This document shows positions 31,165 to 42,086 of a stretch of DNA of 64,000 bases, piece by piece. The notes below the pieces were generated by a model. The model saw only the letters and a list, made by a program, of their open reading frames with translations. It was not told the DNA's origin and did not search any database. Both the position numbers and the translations under genes were made by a program. Positions within the stretch are counted from its first letter, which is position 1. Every line of letters begins with the position of its first letter. The stretch spans positions 2,170,001 to 2,234,000 of the forward strand of contig JANUWI010000005.1 of NCBI GenBank assembly GCA_025504975.1, written 5' to 3'. This DNA comes from Plenodomus lindquistii (taxonomy: Eukaryota > Ascomycota > Dothideomycetes > Pleosporales > Leptosphaeriaceae).

Positions 31165-31722
31165 GTGGATGACGTGCGTGATGAATAGTTTAGCTGTGAT
31201 ACGTTATGATGAGAACTATTGATGGTTGAACGCAAGTTGAAGTGGTGTGTAGTGGTTTTTGACTATACGTTTTAGTTGCTGAGCTGAGTGAATGAGAACG
31301 TGAAGGTTCGGTCGTACGCAGCCAGCCATGTAAAGCCGGTACCGTTCTTTCACTGCGCTGGCGATTTCGAAGACATGGGTTCGCATAGGGGGTTAATGAT
31401 CATTCTTACGGTATCTTACTTATGTCGGGTCAAATGTCTTAGTCGATGTTTCCCACAACCAAAACTAGAGTGTTCATAAGAGCCTGGCGAAAACACACAT
31501 ACACTTTACACGCTGCGCGCTGCACGCAAATTTTATACATCAGAAAGATCGAAATGCAGTATATTTTTATAGAAGCGAAAGTTCAACGCCTAAAGCAGCT
31601 TGATGAGCGTTGACGATTGGGAGACAGATACGTTACACGGCCATCGACCAGCGCAACCAAAGCCCGATATATCTATTTCCTCGGACGCCGAAGGAGACTT
31701 ACCGCTATACAAATTCCTTATT
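31165..31722. other. Intergenic between tandem paralogs
   Basis: The 558-bp gap contains the promoter of the 30442-31164 gene and the 3' flank of the next one. No gene was recognised. Confidence 0.4.
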
Positions 31723-32478
31723 CTAGTGTTCTGCAGGCGATGGGCCCGCCATATCCCAATTGATGTCAGTGTGCTCAAAGTTCGCAGGGTCAGTATCTGG
31801 CTCGCTTACTGCGACTTCACCCTCTCCATCCTCACCACGACAAAGAATATCTTTGGCAATGTCAAGCATGGGACGATGAACCAGCATGTGCTGTGTCTCT
31901 GGTAGGGAAGCAGCCCACAGCACATAAGGATTCCACTCCGGTTGGCTAGGAATCACATGTGGACCAGACATCAAGTCGCGGTACCAGTGATTGCGACCGC
32001 GGCGGAGATTAATACGACGGAGTTCTCCGGCGTCTTCCATGACCGTCATCAGCCGGGTTGTCTCCTGATCCCACTCAGCGTACAGAGAATCGTGGGCTGG
32101 CTTGACTTGTTGGCGATAGCGGTTATAGCGTATTGTCAGACAGTCCTGGGAGAATTCTAGCTGGCAGTCTGTAAGGGTTGACGGGAAGGCCGATATGCGA
32201 GCAAAAAGGCTGTTGAAGTGGGCCAAGTAGACCTGGTAGGATGACTCAAAGGCTTCTTTGAGACGCTGGAGTTGCTCTGCGGTTAGGTGAGGTACCCGGC
32301 GTGCGGAGAGCTCGGTGCGGTGGTATTGAAGACCTGCTTCACGGAAGTTGTCTTCAATTTCGCCTACGATTTGTAGAGTGAGGCTAACGAACTTACGACA
32401 GTTGTCCAGACCTGATTGGAGAGCGGCGATTTTCTCTTGTTCTACGGCATGACCTTGGACATCACAAACTTGACACAT
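31723..32478 (-). CDS. Hypothetical protein, MCxxC tandem family member 2
   Basis: A single-exon, 251-aa protein starting MCQVCDVQ. It shares the order and wording of blocks with its neighbour: IEDNFREAGLQYHRTELSAR, LQRLKEAFESSYQVYLAHF, WYRDLMSGPHVIPSQPEWNPYVLW, and LPETQHMLVHRPMLDIAKDIL. After the last shared block it has an acidic, poorly conserved tail (GEDGEGEVAVSEPDTD). The predicted structure is mainly helical with no membrane segment or signal peptide. The close relationship and the same strand point to tandem duplication. Function unknown. Confidence 0.68.
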   Translation of the reverse strand: MCQVCDVQGHAVEQEKIAALQSGLDNCRKFVSLTLQIVGEIEDNFREAGLQYHRTELSARRVPHLTAEQLQRLKEAFESSYQVYLAHFNSLFARISAFPSTLTDCQLEFSQDCLTIRYNRYRQQVKPAHDSLYAEWDQETTRLMTVMEDAGELRRINLRRGRNHWYRDLMSGPHVIPSQPEWNPYVLWAASLPETQHMLVHRPMLDIAKDILCRGEDGEGEVAVSEPDTDPANFEHTDINWDMAGPSPAEH

Positions 32479-32895
32479 GATGGGTATGTCCAGATTCCGT
32501 GGTTGTGTGACGTGAGATGCTGTAGTGTCTAAGTCTGAGTCGGAGTATGTTTTTTGTCTGTAGATGAGAGTAGAGCGCGGTGTGCTTTCGATGATGGGCT
32601 AACCAACCGAATCGGAAGAATGGTATATATACGCCTGAGTAATTAACATCGTGTATACTAGTCAGTACTGTTGAAGCCACACTGTGCTTGAATGATGTTA
32701 AAATTCTTCATCTACTCTAAGTCTCACAATGTACACACTCAATAGCCTGAGTTCTCAACCCGTTTGACAATGCACGACCCCCGCAGAACGTTGTGTACGG
32801 CCACTGTGCCTTCGCTGAAGGCCTGCATATATCCTGTGGATCTGAGCATTCATGATTTGGACATAGAAGGAAGAACACGAACCCTGGCAACCCTA
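32479..32895. other. Intergenic
   Basis: A 417-bp gap upstream of the 31723-32478 gene. No gene was recognised. Confidence 0.4.
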
Positions 32896-33756
32896 TCATT
32901 GCGCTCTCCCGCTCCAGTAGTTTGCCGACACGACACCTCGCCTCAAGACCCCCTGGACGTACTCTTCAATAAGCAGTTGCTTTGAGAGAAGGTTCCCTTC
33001 GCCAATTCTCAAGAATGTCTGGATCCATCTGCGAAACAAGTTTCCCTCCCAACTGAACTTGGCAGCCAGTGCCTCACCTCCATCTGCGCTAGATCGCCGG
33101 TTTAGCTCCGCAACCGACGTCTCCAGCCACTCTAGACCGGCCTTCAGGGCGCGCCATGGCGTTGCGAGAGTGGAGAGCTTCGCCTCAGCTTCGGCGACGG
33201 CGGATCGCACGAGCTCGATGTTGTTGGTTTCAAGGAGGTTGAAAGCGTTTAGCTGATCGAGTACTTCAATGACGGTGTTGTAGATCTCTATCCATGGCGT
33301 GAAGTAAGTCTGCAAGCGACGAGGAGTATCTGTCTCCAGGACGTTGGACAGACGCGTTAGTACGAGCTGGTCGATACGCGAACCGGGGAGCATAAAGGTG
33401 GAGTGGCGGAGCTCGTAGGGTATCTTGTGATATCTGAGTCCTACGATGCGAAAGACCTTCTCTCCTGCATCTAGCTTCCGCAGCCATGTCAGCGCGTCGG
33501 TGTGCAACCAGTGTAGCCAGTCGATGAAGAGCTTCATAGGTGGCACATCGGCAGTACAAGCAGGCACGAAATCCCAGTCGAAGGGCTGCTCTTCAAGCCA
33601 TCGTTGAATGCGGCGGGCCTTGTCAGCATGCTGACGATGACCGTAGGTGATTGTTGGGAATGTGTTGCCCCATTTCCGCGCGTTGCAGAGGTATCCAATT
33701 TGTTGCGCCCTGCCCTCCGTAGGTGCACTTTCATCCGTGGGATATAGTCCGAACAT
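32896..33756 (-). CDS. Hypothetical protein, possible divergent relative of the tandem family
   Basis: A single-exon, 286-aa protein starting at ATG 33756. It lacks the MCxxC start and instead has about 60 extra N-terminal residues (YGHRQHADKARRIQRWLEEQPFD...). From the middle on, the layout resembles its two downstream neighbours: VFRIVGLRYHKIPYELR compares with NFREAGLQYHRTELSAR, and the C-terminal NLFRRWIQTFL...LLSKQLLIEEYVQGVL compares with NPYVLWAASLP...LVHRPMLDIAKDIL. I infer a distant paralog; an unrelated helical protein is possible. No known domain is visible. Confidence 0.6.
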   Translation of the reverse strand: MFGLYPTDESAPTEGRAQQIGYLCNARKWGNTFPTITYGHRQHADKARRIQRWLEEQPFDWDFVPACTADVPPMKLFIDWLHWLHTDALTWLRKLDAGEKVFRIVGLRYHKIPYELRHSTFMLPGSRIDQLVLTRLSNVLETDTPRRLQTYFTPWIEIYNTVIEVLDQLNAFNLLETNNIELVRSAVAEAEAKLSTLATPWRALKAGLEWLETSVAELNRRSSADGGEALAAKFSWEGNLFRRWIQTFLRIGEGNLLSKQLLIEEYVQGVLRRGVVSANYWSGRAQ

Positions 33757-34174
33757 GTGTGATTGACTGGCCGAAGCTCCTCAGGCAGGCCGAGAGAAGG
33801 AACTCTGTCGCGCAGAGGCGCGCTGGACGAATACTGATGTGAGACTGGTTCTGAAGTGCAGGGTAATATGGTGGAGAGCTGAGTACGGTTTTGGGACAGG
33901 CAGAGTGGAGTGTGGAGACCGGGATTACACCGGCGGTGACACATCGCGAGCTTTATCTGCGTCAAAGCAGCGATGAAAGTTGAGGTGAAAGGCTTGTTGC
34001 TGCGGTATCGGAGAACAAACGGGCGACGCTGCGCTTCACCTCACATGCGCTCATGCTATGAGCCCCCTCCATGAAGTATAAGCCTTGAGACATTGGGTAT
34101 TGTACAGGAAAACTATCCCAATTCCGGGCGTGAAAGTTCCGTGAGCACGAGTTGCTGACGCGTGGTTGCAACTA
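33757..34174. other. Intergenic
   Basis: A 418-bp gap between the hypothetical gene and the Sub1 gene, both on the minus strand. No gene was recognised. Confidence 0.4.
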
Positions 34175-34797
34175 TTATTCCTCCTCCGCGTCATCGTCTT
34201 CTTGGTCGCTCTGTTCGGCCTTCGTGGGCCTATCCTCGACGTCCTCCTGCTTCGCACTGGGCTCCGCGTCGTAGTCCGGCCGTGTGATTGCTATCCCCTT
34301 CTTTTTAAGAAGCGATTCGAGTAGCGGAGCAGATGCGAGAAGCGTTTGGTATTGGTCGATTGTGAGTGAAATGCCCTGCTTCATTCAGTATGCACAGCCC
34401 GAGCTAGGCATCTGAGACACATACCTTCTTCCCAGGTCTCAACTCTCCACTATCAGTGGTATAGTATTCCCGTATACTGATCAGTGTGTTGCTTTTAAAT
34501 TCGCTGATTGTGACACGTCTTTTGCAGCTTGCATTTAGCTGCACATTCGTCAGTTTTGGGTAACAAAACAGCTTATTCCACAGTGCAACTTACACCAATG
34601 TAATCATCTCCATTGTCATCTTTAGCAAGTTCAGGTACCACCGCCTGTCCGCCGTCGTCTTCCTCATCATCACCCTTCGACTTCTTGTTTGCGCGCGGCG
34701 CGCTGTCGTCATCGTCTGGCGAGGAGCGCTTCTTTGCGAAGCTCTTCTTGGACGCGCCTCCGCCTCCACGAGCACCTCCGCGCTTGAAACCAGCCAT
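34175..34797 (-). CDS. sub1: Transcriptional coactivator p15/PC4 family protein (Sub1)
   Basis: Three exons on the minus strand (34797-34594, 34538-34425, 34375-34175) give 172 aa, all joins in phase 0 with clean gtaagt/gtatgt donors. The N-terminus is Gly-, Lys- and Asp-rich and looks disordered and nuclear (KKSFAKKR, NKKSK). Exons 2 and 3 carry the PC4 single-stranded-DNA-binding fold: RRVTISEFKSNTLISIREYY, then SGELRPGKKGISLTIDQYQTLL. PC4/Sub1 binds melted promoter DNA, supports RNA polymerase II transcription and influences start-site choice and termination. The acidic C-terminal tail (QSDQEDDDAEEE) is usual in fungal members. The middle exon is invisible as an open frame on its own; it was found from the splice signals. 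Confidence 0.9.
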
Positions 34798-35105
34798 ATT
34801 GTCGTGTGAATTCCGATGTGATACGCGGTCGTAGCGGACTGTTGATGATCTGGGTGCAAGTGACGCGTAGTGTCCAAACCGCGCTAGTAAAACACGCTAA
34901 ATGCGCAATCACATGACTGATTTTGATTTCAAGGACACAGAAAGTTGCATGTAGCATGATGGGCATTTTCTTTGATTACACTATGTATAGGGTATAACTA
35001 TAGTATCTCGATATTAGCCATGACTAGATAGGCCAAGGAGCAACATGATGGGTTCACACGGCGGTGTCGACGTGCTGGTTCGAAAGCTGATGGCTGGAGC
35101 AATCT
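34798..35105. other. Intergenic
   Basis: A 308-bp gap holding the promoter of sub1 and the 3' flank of the neighbouring membrane-protein gene. No gene was recognised. Confidence 0.4.
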
Positions 35106-36145
35106 TCAGACTGACTGCACAACGTCATCGTCCCGCTTTCTGCCCATCGGAGACTCGCTCCAAGGTCTTGTTGTTCTGAGCTGCAGTGCCTTTTCTGGTT
35201 TGTCCACTGTGAATAGCCCCTCGAACTCTTTCTCAAGTTCCACTGAACATCTCTCGTCCTCAGTCACTACAGAGTCTCGATCAATCCTGTGTTCCTCTTC
35301 GCGTATGAGTCCTGCGGTTTCCTCGGTATCGGCGGTGAAACTCTTGGTATAGGCATGAAGGGGCCTTCTTGGATCGTACATTGACGGGACGCGACTTCTA
35401 ACTATCTGCGGTGAGATTGCGGGATATTTAGGACTCATGCCCAGTGCTGATGCGGTGGGTCGGAAAGAAAAGGCCTCTTTGGCGATAGCACGGTTGCAAG
35501 CATCTACACTCGCAAGTATGCTCGTCACTAACGTGGCAAACCATCCTATGCAAGCCAGCACTACCAGGCCTTTGCTCAAAGGCACTAGCTTTATGTATGA
35601 CGCGAGCTCTGACGATGCAGTTTTGGCGAGTTGATTCTGGGTGAAGGTGTTTAGACTGGCAGAAAAGCTGAGCGAGGTACCAAATGCTGTAGCCATGGCA
35701 CACATGGAGAGTATCTCTATGGGGACAAGAATGGTCGTTGGGATTCTCTGGCGGCTGGACGAGGTTGTATAAATGACTGTGATGAGTGCGACGAAAGCAA
35801 ATGTGGCCTGATATGGTGAGCAGTGTGCTTCGTTAGGGATGGGAAGTACTCACGGCACCAATCGATATACATATCCGGGGGACAGCGTTTCGTGCAGCGG
35901 TGAAGTAGTCTCGCCAGTTCTTTGCACTGTCGGGCGACTCCGACGAGACTGCGTCCAGAGCCGCAGGTCCGTGAATTTCAAAGTCGTGAACAACATACTG
36001 AGCTGTAGGTCTTGGTCAGAGAAACGTCAATGGCAAACGCTTCAGATGCAGTCCACTTACACCATGCGCTCAAACCAAGGGCTACTAGTGCTAGTACCAA
36101 GGCCAGGGCCCTCAGTATTAACAACGGAGTTCTGCCATACACCAT
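35106..36145 (-). CDS. Four-TM membrane protein of unknown function
   Basis: Three exons (start-36061, 36002-35854, 35807-35106) join in frame, giving 311 aa from the ATG at 36145. Intron 1 is gtaagt...tacag and intron 2 is gtgagt...tatcag. Hydrophobic segments are PLLILRALALVLALVALGLSAW, ATFAFVALITVIYT, ILSMCAMATAFGTSLSFSA and GLVVLACIGWFATLVTSILA, which suggests a four-helix membrane protein with a long acidic cytoplasmic tail of about 110 residues. The open frame continues upstream to 36289 with a further likely membrane helix (SALPTLFFSTLGVAASW), but that extension starts only at GTG. The true start may therefore be in an unseen upstream exon, or the ATG may have been lost. The layout recalls MARVEL-type proteins; no motif proves it. 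Confidence 0.62.
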
Positions 36146-36289
36146 TACTGAATTGATGTCTCGAAGAAGTATATGAGCGAGTGTATTTTGCCAAAGCGCA
36201 GTCCAGCTGGCAGCTACTCCCAGAGTGCTGAAGAATAGAGTTGGAAGAGCTGAACGAGTGACTTCAAGGAGTGAGAAGTTGGGATGCAC

Positions 36290-38900
36290 GAATACTCAGG
36301 GGTGACTTGACTATATCAACCCGGTCATATTTTATTGACAGAAGCGCCGTCGGAGCCTGAGGATCCGCTCAAAACAATGTGATGCATCGTATAGCATGGT
36401 TGCTGCGGGCCTCATACTGGTGGCTGGCGAAGTACCAGGGTATCCGAGCACGATGATGCAGATAATAGCCTCTTATTGGAGGCGAGTCTTTTTGGCCAAT
36501 CAGGGATTACACGGCTTCTTCCTGGGTGTTCTTTCTGCAGATGTGGGAGCTCCACAAAGTTGATGGGCCTTCTGATAATATGTGCATCACTAAGGTACAC
36601 TGTGCAAGCGTTCGAGAGCGACAACGTCCAATAATTGGTCCAATTGTCGAATATGGCCCTTACGGGGTCAAGGCATCTGCGACACTAGGCCGCATATCGT
36701 CTTGCATTGACAGTTCTGACGTTCTCGGAAGTCTTTTGTGGGCTTTCTGCAGGATCGCAAACGGCGGCTGGGTTGAGACGTACCTGAGGCACGTATGTTC
36801 GTGAGCATTGCAAGGCTGAAACGCGTCAAGCTCTAGGCGCGTCAAACCTCTCTGGCAAGCGTATCTACAAGTTAAGATGACGAAAATCGTAACAAGACTC
36901 TGATGTCTAGAGAGTCCATAGAAGTCTTTGGAGTGTATAGTCTCGATAGCTGCAGTTGTATGCCAATGCCTGGCGCATTACTCACGCCTAGTACTAGATC
37001 TCACATAGGCATTAGGACTTCAGTGTGTGATGGAGGGTTGGTTGTATCGCTTGACTCATTCATGTAACGAGTTGTCACGTCGGATTCTCGGTTTCAAAGC
37101 CAAGACTTAGTCATGTTGGCAATGCTGATGAACGTATGGGGCGGCAGGGGTGCGAGAAAGGATGAGGAGGTAGGTCCATTGCTTAGCGTCTTGGCGCAAT
37201 GGTTGCTACCCGCAAGCATCTGTTTGGTGCGAGTTACTCGGCATCCGTCGATTCTCATCGGACTTCCATGGTACACGCAGTCAGTCGTGAGACGACGTAC
37301 GGCGATTCCTCGAATCAGCCTGTATGCTGCCATCCAAATGGTGCATGACGGCAAAGCCCTCTCCACAAGGGTGTCGGTCCCGCATCGCCACTCTGTCTTC
37401 GGTCGCATCACCACTAATACGAACACTCGTTCTTGGCGTGCATTGCAGCAGGCTCTCACCAATTGGTGTCCGACCTTGTCAATCGGATATATGAGCTGCG
37501 CCGCCGAAGACGCTGAACGACACGGCACACAACCTCGAGCAAGCAAGTCACACGAGTTGCCTTCATCGGAGCCAGACACCTAGGTGTGGCACGGTGGATT
37601 GGGTCATCCATGCGCATTTCTTGAACATGCTGTTCCCTTCGGCACTTTAATCAAAAGCTCTGCTGTGCGGACACCAATACAGCAACTTCCCTGTCGAAGA
37701 GTCTTGAGGGGAGGAGTGCGCTGGACACCACTACGGATATGTCTCTGATGAGCCTACTGACGTACTCCAATACAGCGAAAACCATTCTCAGCGTGCGTCC
37801 CAGTCTGGAACATTCTTATTGAAGCACATAGAATATTCGCTTCGTGCTCTGATCTCGCAAGGCTATGTAGGTATAACTACTGCGTAAGACTCGTGCTACC
37901 CGTGAGGCGAGCATCCGTTCACAACCATCTGCAAAAAAAAACTACCAAATGACCCCAACATTGTTCCCAAACCCCATTTTCTTCCTGTTGGTGTGGCGAC
38001 CGTTTTTGGCCACATGGTTTGCAGGCGGCGTGAGTGGTATACGCACTACTGCAACTCTAAGATGCTGATACTAGTCGCGCTAGCTTCCATACAACGCTCC
38101 GGGTATGTAGCTATCAACCACTCGCCGCTTCATCGAGAGAGCCCCAGCTTGTTCTCAACCAAACGCTCCATTCCTGAGAGCGAGGTAGGCTATGGGACGG
38201 GCAGGAACTCTGCCATGAACACGATCTTGTTTGAGCTGCGAGATTGCCTGAGCAAAGAGTATGCATTGGAAAGGACACGTCTCATGGATCTCAGCTAACC
38301 TTTTGAGCTTGACTTATGATCAGTTGTGGCTGGTGCTTGCAATAGTCCTGTTCCACTTTGGTCTAGCTTCGCATGAGAAGCAAGATTAGCTCGAACCCTA
38401 CATGCACATAATATGGGACAACGGACCCTTGATTGTCGAGCTGTCGCCCATTCACCTACAAATTGGAACATTGGTCATCTCTATCTCCTATCATTCCTGC
38501 CGTACCAGTTCAACTTGCAAAGTTCGAGTGTGCATACACATAAGTCTTGTCTTGAATCTCATGCCAACTTCATGACCAAAAGCCTGTTCATCTGGAATTT
38601 CGTTGTTTGAATCGTCGCTACCAGATTCGAAATGCTAGCTGCAGGTTGTTGCATTATCAGTGCTTGCACTATGCGGTCTGTATGCGAAAACTTTGGTTCT
38701 GGAGCAAATTCCACTCCGATGGCAACCTAAGGCTGGAAGTCGAGGATTTATCACCAGACCAGAGCAGTGGGAGCGTCTTCCTTTTCACCAATATCTAGTG
38801 CCTCCTTAGTCGTGGGTAACGACTTTATCTTCCTGCCCCTCGAGTCACACGCATTGCTGAATCGTATCTTCTATCTTCTCAAACCCATCAACTCTTCATC
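36290..38900. other. Long intergenic region without a supported gene
   Basis: About 2.6 kb. Open frames on both strands at 37094-37583 overlap almost completely, and neither starts with a convincing ATG plus motif. A plus-strand frame at 37993-38298 is weak as well. The last 150 bases before 38901 are the leader of the next gene. Confidence 0.4.
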
Positions 38901-40187
38901 ATGGACGATACACCTACCAACAGTACAACAGAATTGCTTTCCAAGCGCGCTGTCAAGGTACACACTAAGACGACGCAAATCAAGAAAAAGAAGAGCAACG
39001 TTGTAAAGTGGCTCAAGAAGACATTTTCATCTAGCACAGAAGCGGAGCTCAGCTACATCTCAAGACAGGATGACGTTGAAGGAGCTGTCTGGACGACGAG
39101 TTCCACCAGGTACCATCCGAGCGGCTATTACAGCGTCAAAACAGGCAGCAGGATTTCCTTTTACGATTCTTTGGCTGGCCCGAAATCTTCGTTCCCACAC
39201 TCACGCTCCAAGCTCTCACAAGCTTCCAATAAGCTCCCCGAAAGATTCTCATCACCTGTACAACCTACCCGCCGTGAGACACCCCAAAACTTTAGCATCC
39301 GACACCCCGACACTCTTAACGGCTCCTTTGTTCATTTCCGCAAGGATCCCACACCCACTTCCTCAAACTCGTACTCCATCAGCTCACCCCGAACCCCAGG
39401 CAGCGGCACACCCCGCACAAGAGCACCCCGCAACAACGGCCAAATCCCCCCTCACAACACCTACTTCGACTACCTCTCCAAAATCACCCACGCCTACTCC
39501 GCCACCCCCTCTCACGCCTACGGAGATCATAATGTCTATTCTCTCCCACCACCTCAACCCCATTCCCCGTACCCCACCCGCTCCTTGAACAGGAACAGCA
39601 ACAGCAACAAAAAGCTCCATGGCGAAACTTCCTACCGCAACTCCAAAACCAGATTTCCCTTTGCTGACATAGAAAGTTCGCACGCCTACGACGCAAACAC
39701 CAATGCAGGACGCACCCCAGCATCACGCAACCCCGAGCAAGTCCGCGATTTAAACCGCGCTGATACTTTGGCGCGGCTGTGCAATGTGCAGGGCCACACG
39801 GCGCCTATGTCGTCGTCTAGTATGACGAGTAGCGCCGACAGTGCGGATTGGGATGTACCGCTGTCTCAGTACATGGGAAGCGGCGAGGTTATGCATCAGA
39901 TGAAGAGGAAGGGGAGTCAGATTCAGAATAGGGAGAAATTTGTGGTTGGTAAGAGGGAGGAGCGGAGAGGAGGTGGACAGGAGGTTTTCAAGGGGGTGTG
40001 GGAGAGGCAGGGGAGGAGGGTGGAGGTTGTGGATGTTGAGGGGGTGAGGGGGGTTGAGGGGATGGCGGAGATTGTTGGTGCGGAAGGGAGGGATGGCGGG
40101 GATGTGGAGGACGAGGAGGAAGGAGAGGACGATGGAGTGGGATCAGAAGAAGGGAGAGATAAAGTAAATGGGGAGGTAGAGGAATAG
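38901..40187 (+). CDS. Hypothetical basic, disordered protein
   Basis: A single-exon, 428-aa frame starting MDDTPTNSTTELLSKRAVK. Residues about 20-45 are Lys-rich (KTTQIKKKKSNVVKWLKKTF), which could act as a nuclear signal or bind acidic membranes. Residues 60-260 are rich in Ser, Pro, Thr and Asn with SP/TP sites (SSPRTPGSGTPRTR), so probably phosphorylated and unstructured. The region ADTLARLCNVQGH...DWDVPLSQYMGSGEVMHQMKRKGSQIQNRE (about 285-345) is the most ordered and probably the conserved part. The last 80 residues are a Gly/Glu/Val/Asp-rich run. They coincide with a strongly G-rich, C-poor strand and may be poorly conserved or not translated in this frame. No family recognised. Confidence 0.6.
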   Translation: MDDTPTNSTTELLSKRAVKVHTKTTQIKKKKSNVVKWLKKTFSSSTEAELSYISRQDDVEGAVWTTSSTRYHPSGYYSVKTGSRISFYDSLAGPKSSFPHSRSKLSQASNKLPERFSSPVQPTRRETPQNFSIRHPDTLNGSFVHFRKDPTPTSSNSYSISSPRTPGSGTPRTRAPRNNGQIPPHNTYFDYLSKITHAYSATPSHAYGDHNVYSLPPPQPHSPYPTRSLNRNSNSNKKLHGETSYRNSKTRFPFADIESSHAYDANTNAGRTPASRNPEQVRDLNRADTLARLCNVQGHTAPMSSSSMTSSADSADWDVPLSQYMGSGEVMHQMKRKGSQIQNREKFVVGKREERRGGGQEVFKGVWERQGRRVEVVDVEGVRGVEGMAEIVGAEGRDGGDVEDEEEGEDDGVGSEEGRDKVNGEVEE

Positions 40188-41220
40188 GAAATCGGGATAG
40201 AAATGGTGGAGCATATCTCAATGAAGAGGTACTTCAAGACTGTTTATTAGATTTGACCTTGGTCAGCTTTCCCTATCACACTGCCGGTATTTCCTCCCGT
40301 TCTCGTTGTTGTTTTTCAACTAGAAACAATGATCATGCTACCTAGCAGTACCTCACTATTAATACTACGTATACGGTGACCATCTTGTCCTGGCGATGGT
40401 CTTGCCTAATACAAATGCCTTCAACCAACACAGATTGGGACGCTGCGAGACGCTCAAAGCTGGAAGCATTTCAAACAATACTACTGATTCTCGAAATGAC
40501 GCAAGAGTGTAGCGGTACATGTGAGGGGTTCCGTAACGATATCGCTGGTACACTAGGTAGCGGGCTGATCCTAGGACAATAACCTAGTGCAACGGACGCT
40601 GCACGCTTGTATTGATGAGCAAGCAAGGTTATGCATAGCTCTTGACCTGGGACGTCGGTACACTCAGCGTAGCTTCTGTCATGATTCTTGTCATCTAAAC
40701 AACAGGAGATATTCCCTGACCCCCACAAAGGCGACTTTCTAATCACCAAAAACACTCACAACACCATACTGGCCACTGGAAACTCTCTCTCCGAAGCTCG
40801 AAACTATGGCGGGTTTTCTCCACCCAAACACACTAGCACGAAAGAGTTGTATACAGTGTGGGCTGAGAGGGAGGTCAGGAGGGGAGGAAGGCGAAGGAGG
40901 TGGAGTGGCTGGAGGCTAGGAGAAAGGATGCCACAGGGTATATGATTTTTCAGTACGTGAGCGGTGAGATGGCGTCTGATGCTGCTCCAACCGGAAGCAA
41001 CCAGACTCGAATCAACGCCTACAATCTTTGCCATCAGGGGAAGCACTGGACGAGTAGACGAGCCAAGACCCATGACGCTGCCGCTAACCTCCACCGCGAA
41101 CGCGAAACGCGTCTAACCGTCAGCCCTACAACTCTTGGCGACAAAAAAGTGCAACCCCGCGGCGACCCCGCGACTTGACAAGATCATCACGTTCGAAATC
41201 TCCAAAATCAATCCACAGTC
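40188..41220. other. Intergenic, no gene recognised
   Basis: About 1 kb between two plus-strand genes. Short frames in it show no domain. The part close to 41221 is the leader of the RING-like gene. Confidence 0.4.
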
Positions 41221-42086
41221 ATGTCCGGCTGTGTAGTGTGCCGAAAGCCTCTCGAGGTCGAAATCGAAGCCGACTCGGACTCGGACAACGAGCAGCAAAA
41301 CGCCTCTTCTTCGTCTGGGAAGGCGCCTGCTGCTGCGCCCGAAACAGTACCAGATGATGTGCAATTAAGCTGCGGATGTCATTTCCACTGGTACTTTTCT
41401 TTCGCCCCCTCAAAACACTCGCGCTGTACTGACAGTTGACCAGGGACTGCCTCCTCTCCTCATACGAAATAACATCCTGTCCCTCCTGCCACGCCGACAT
41501 CGCCACCACAACCTCCGGCTCGCAACAAGTCCTCGTCAGCTACAACAACGAAGGCGGCCTGCAAACGGACCTCGACATCCTCCCCTTGCTCACCGAAGAA
41601 TCCTACTTAAAAGCCTACCCCGAAGACCGCAAGGCGCGCGCCTTTCTCGAATTCTGCCGCGAGGGCGATTACAAGGCTGTTGTGGATATGCTCATGGACG
41701 ACAATGTCGAGGAGGATGACGAGGACGAGGATGTGGAAATGGGCGGTAGCACCGACGAGCCAGCCAAGGAAGTCGGAATCGACAAGTTGCTGCGCTACCA
41801 AGATCCAATAGGAAACATGCAGAGTGGATTGCATGCAGCGGTACAAGCGCAGAGCCGCGAGGTAGCGTGGTTGTTGCTGTTGCTGGCGAGTAATTTGGAT
41901 TTGCTCGAGTTTCCGCCGCAGGTGTTTCAGGAGGCTGCGGCTTTGGGGATTATGAGGGGGTTGACTGAGGATAAGGTCGATATTAGGAGTTTGAGGGATG
42001 CGGATGGGAAGACGGCAGAGGATCTGGCGAGTGAGATTGGGGGGGTGTGGGTTGGTTGGACGGGGAATAACAGGCTGGCGATTTGA
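41221..42086 (+). CDS. RING-like zinc finger protein with ankyrin-like C-terminal half
   Basis: Two exons (41221-41390 and 41444-42086) give 270 aa. The 53-nt intron interrupts the Trp codon in CGCHFHW-DCLL (phase 2). The first 90 residues hold a RING-type arrangement: MSGCVVCRKPLE, an acidic/Ser-rich loop, then LSCGCHFHWDCLLSSYEITSCPSC. This would bind two zinc ions, and in this class often gives ubiquitin ligase activity. A long acidic loop (VEEDDEDEDVEMGG) precedes a region with ankyrin-like wording (NMQSGLHAAVQAQSREVAWLLLLLASNLDLLEFP, then LRDADGKTAEDLASEIG) that may bind a partner. No membrane segment or signal peptide is present. The partner or substrate is unknown. Confidence 0.8.

Noticed and set aside
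37094..37583. Two nearly coextensive frames (161 codons minus, 156 codons plus)
   Set aside because: They are opposite strands of the same DNA; the minus one starts only at GTG, and neither shows a motif.
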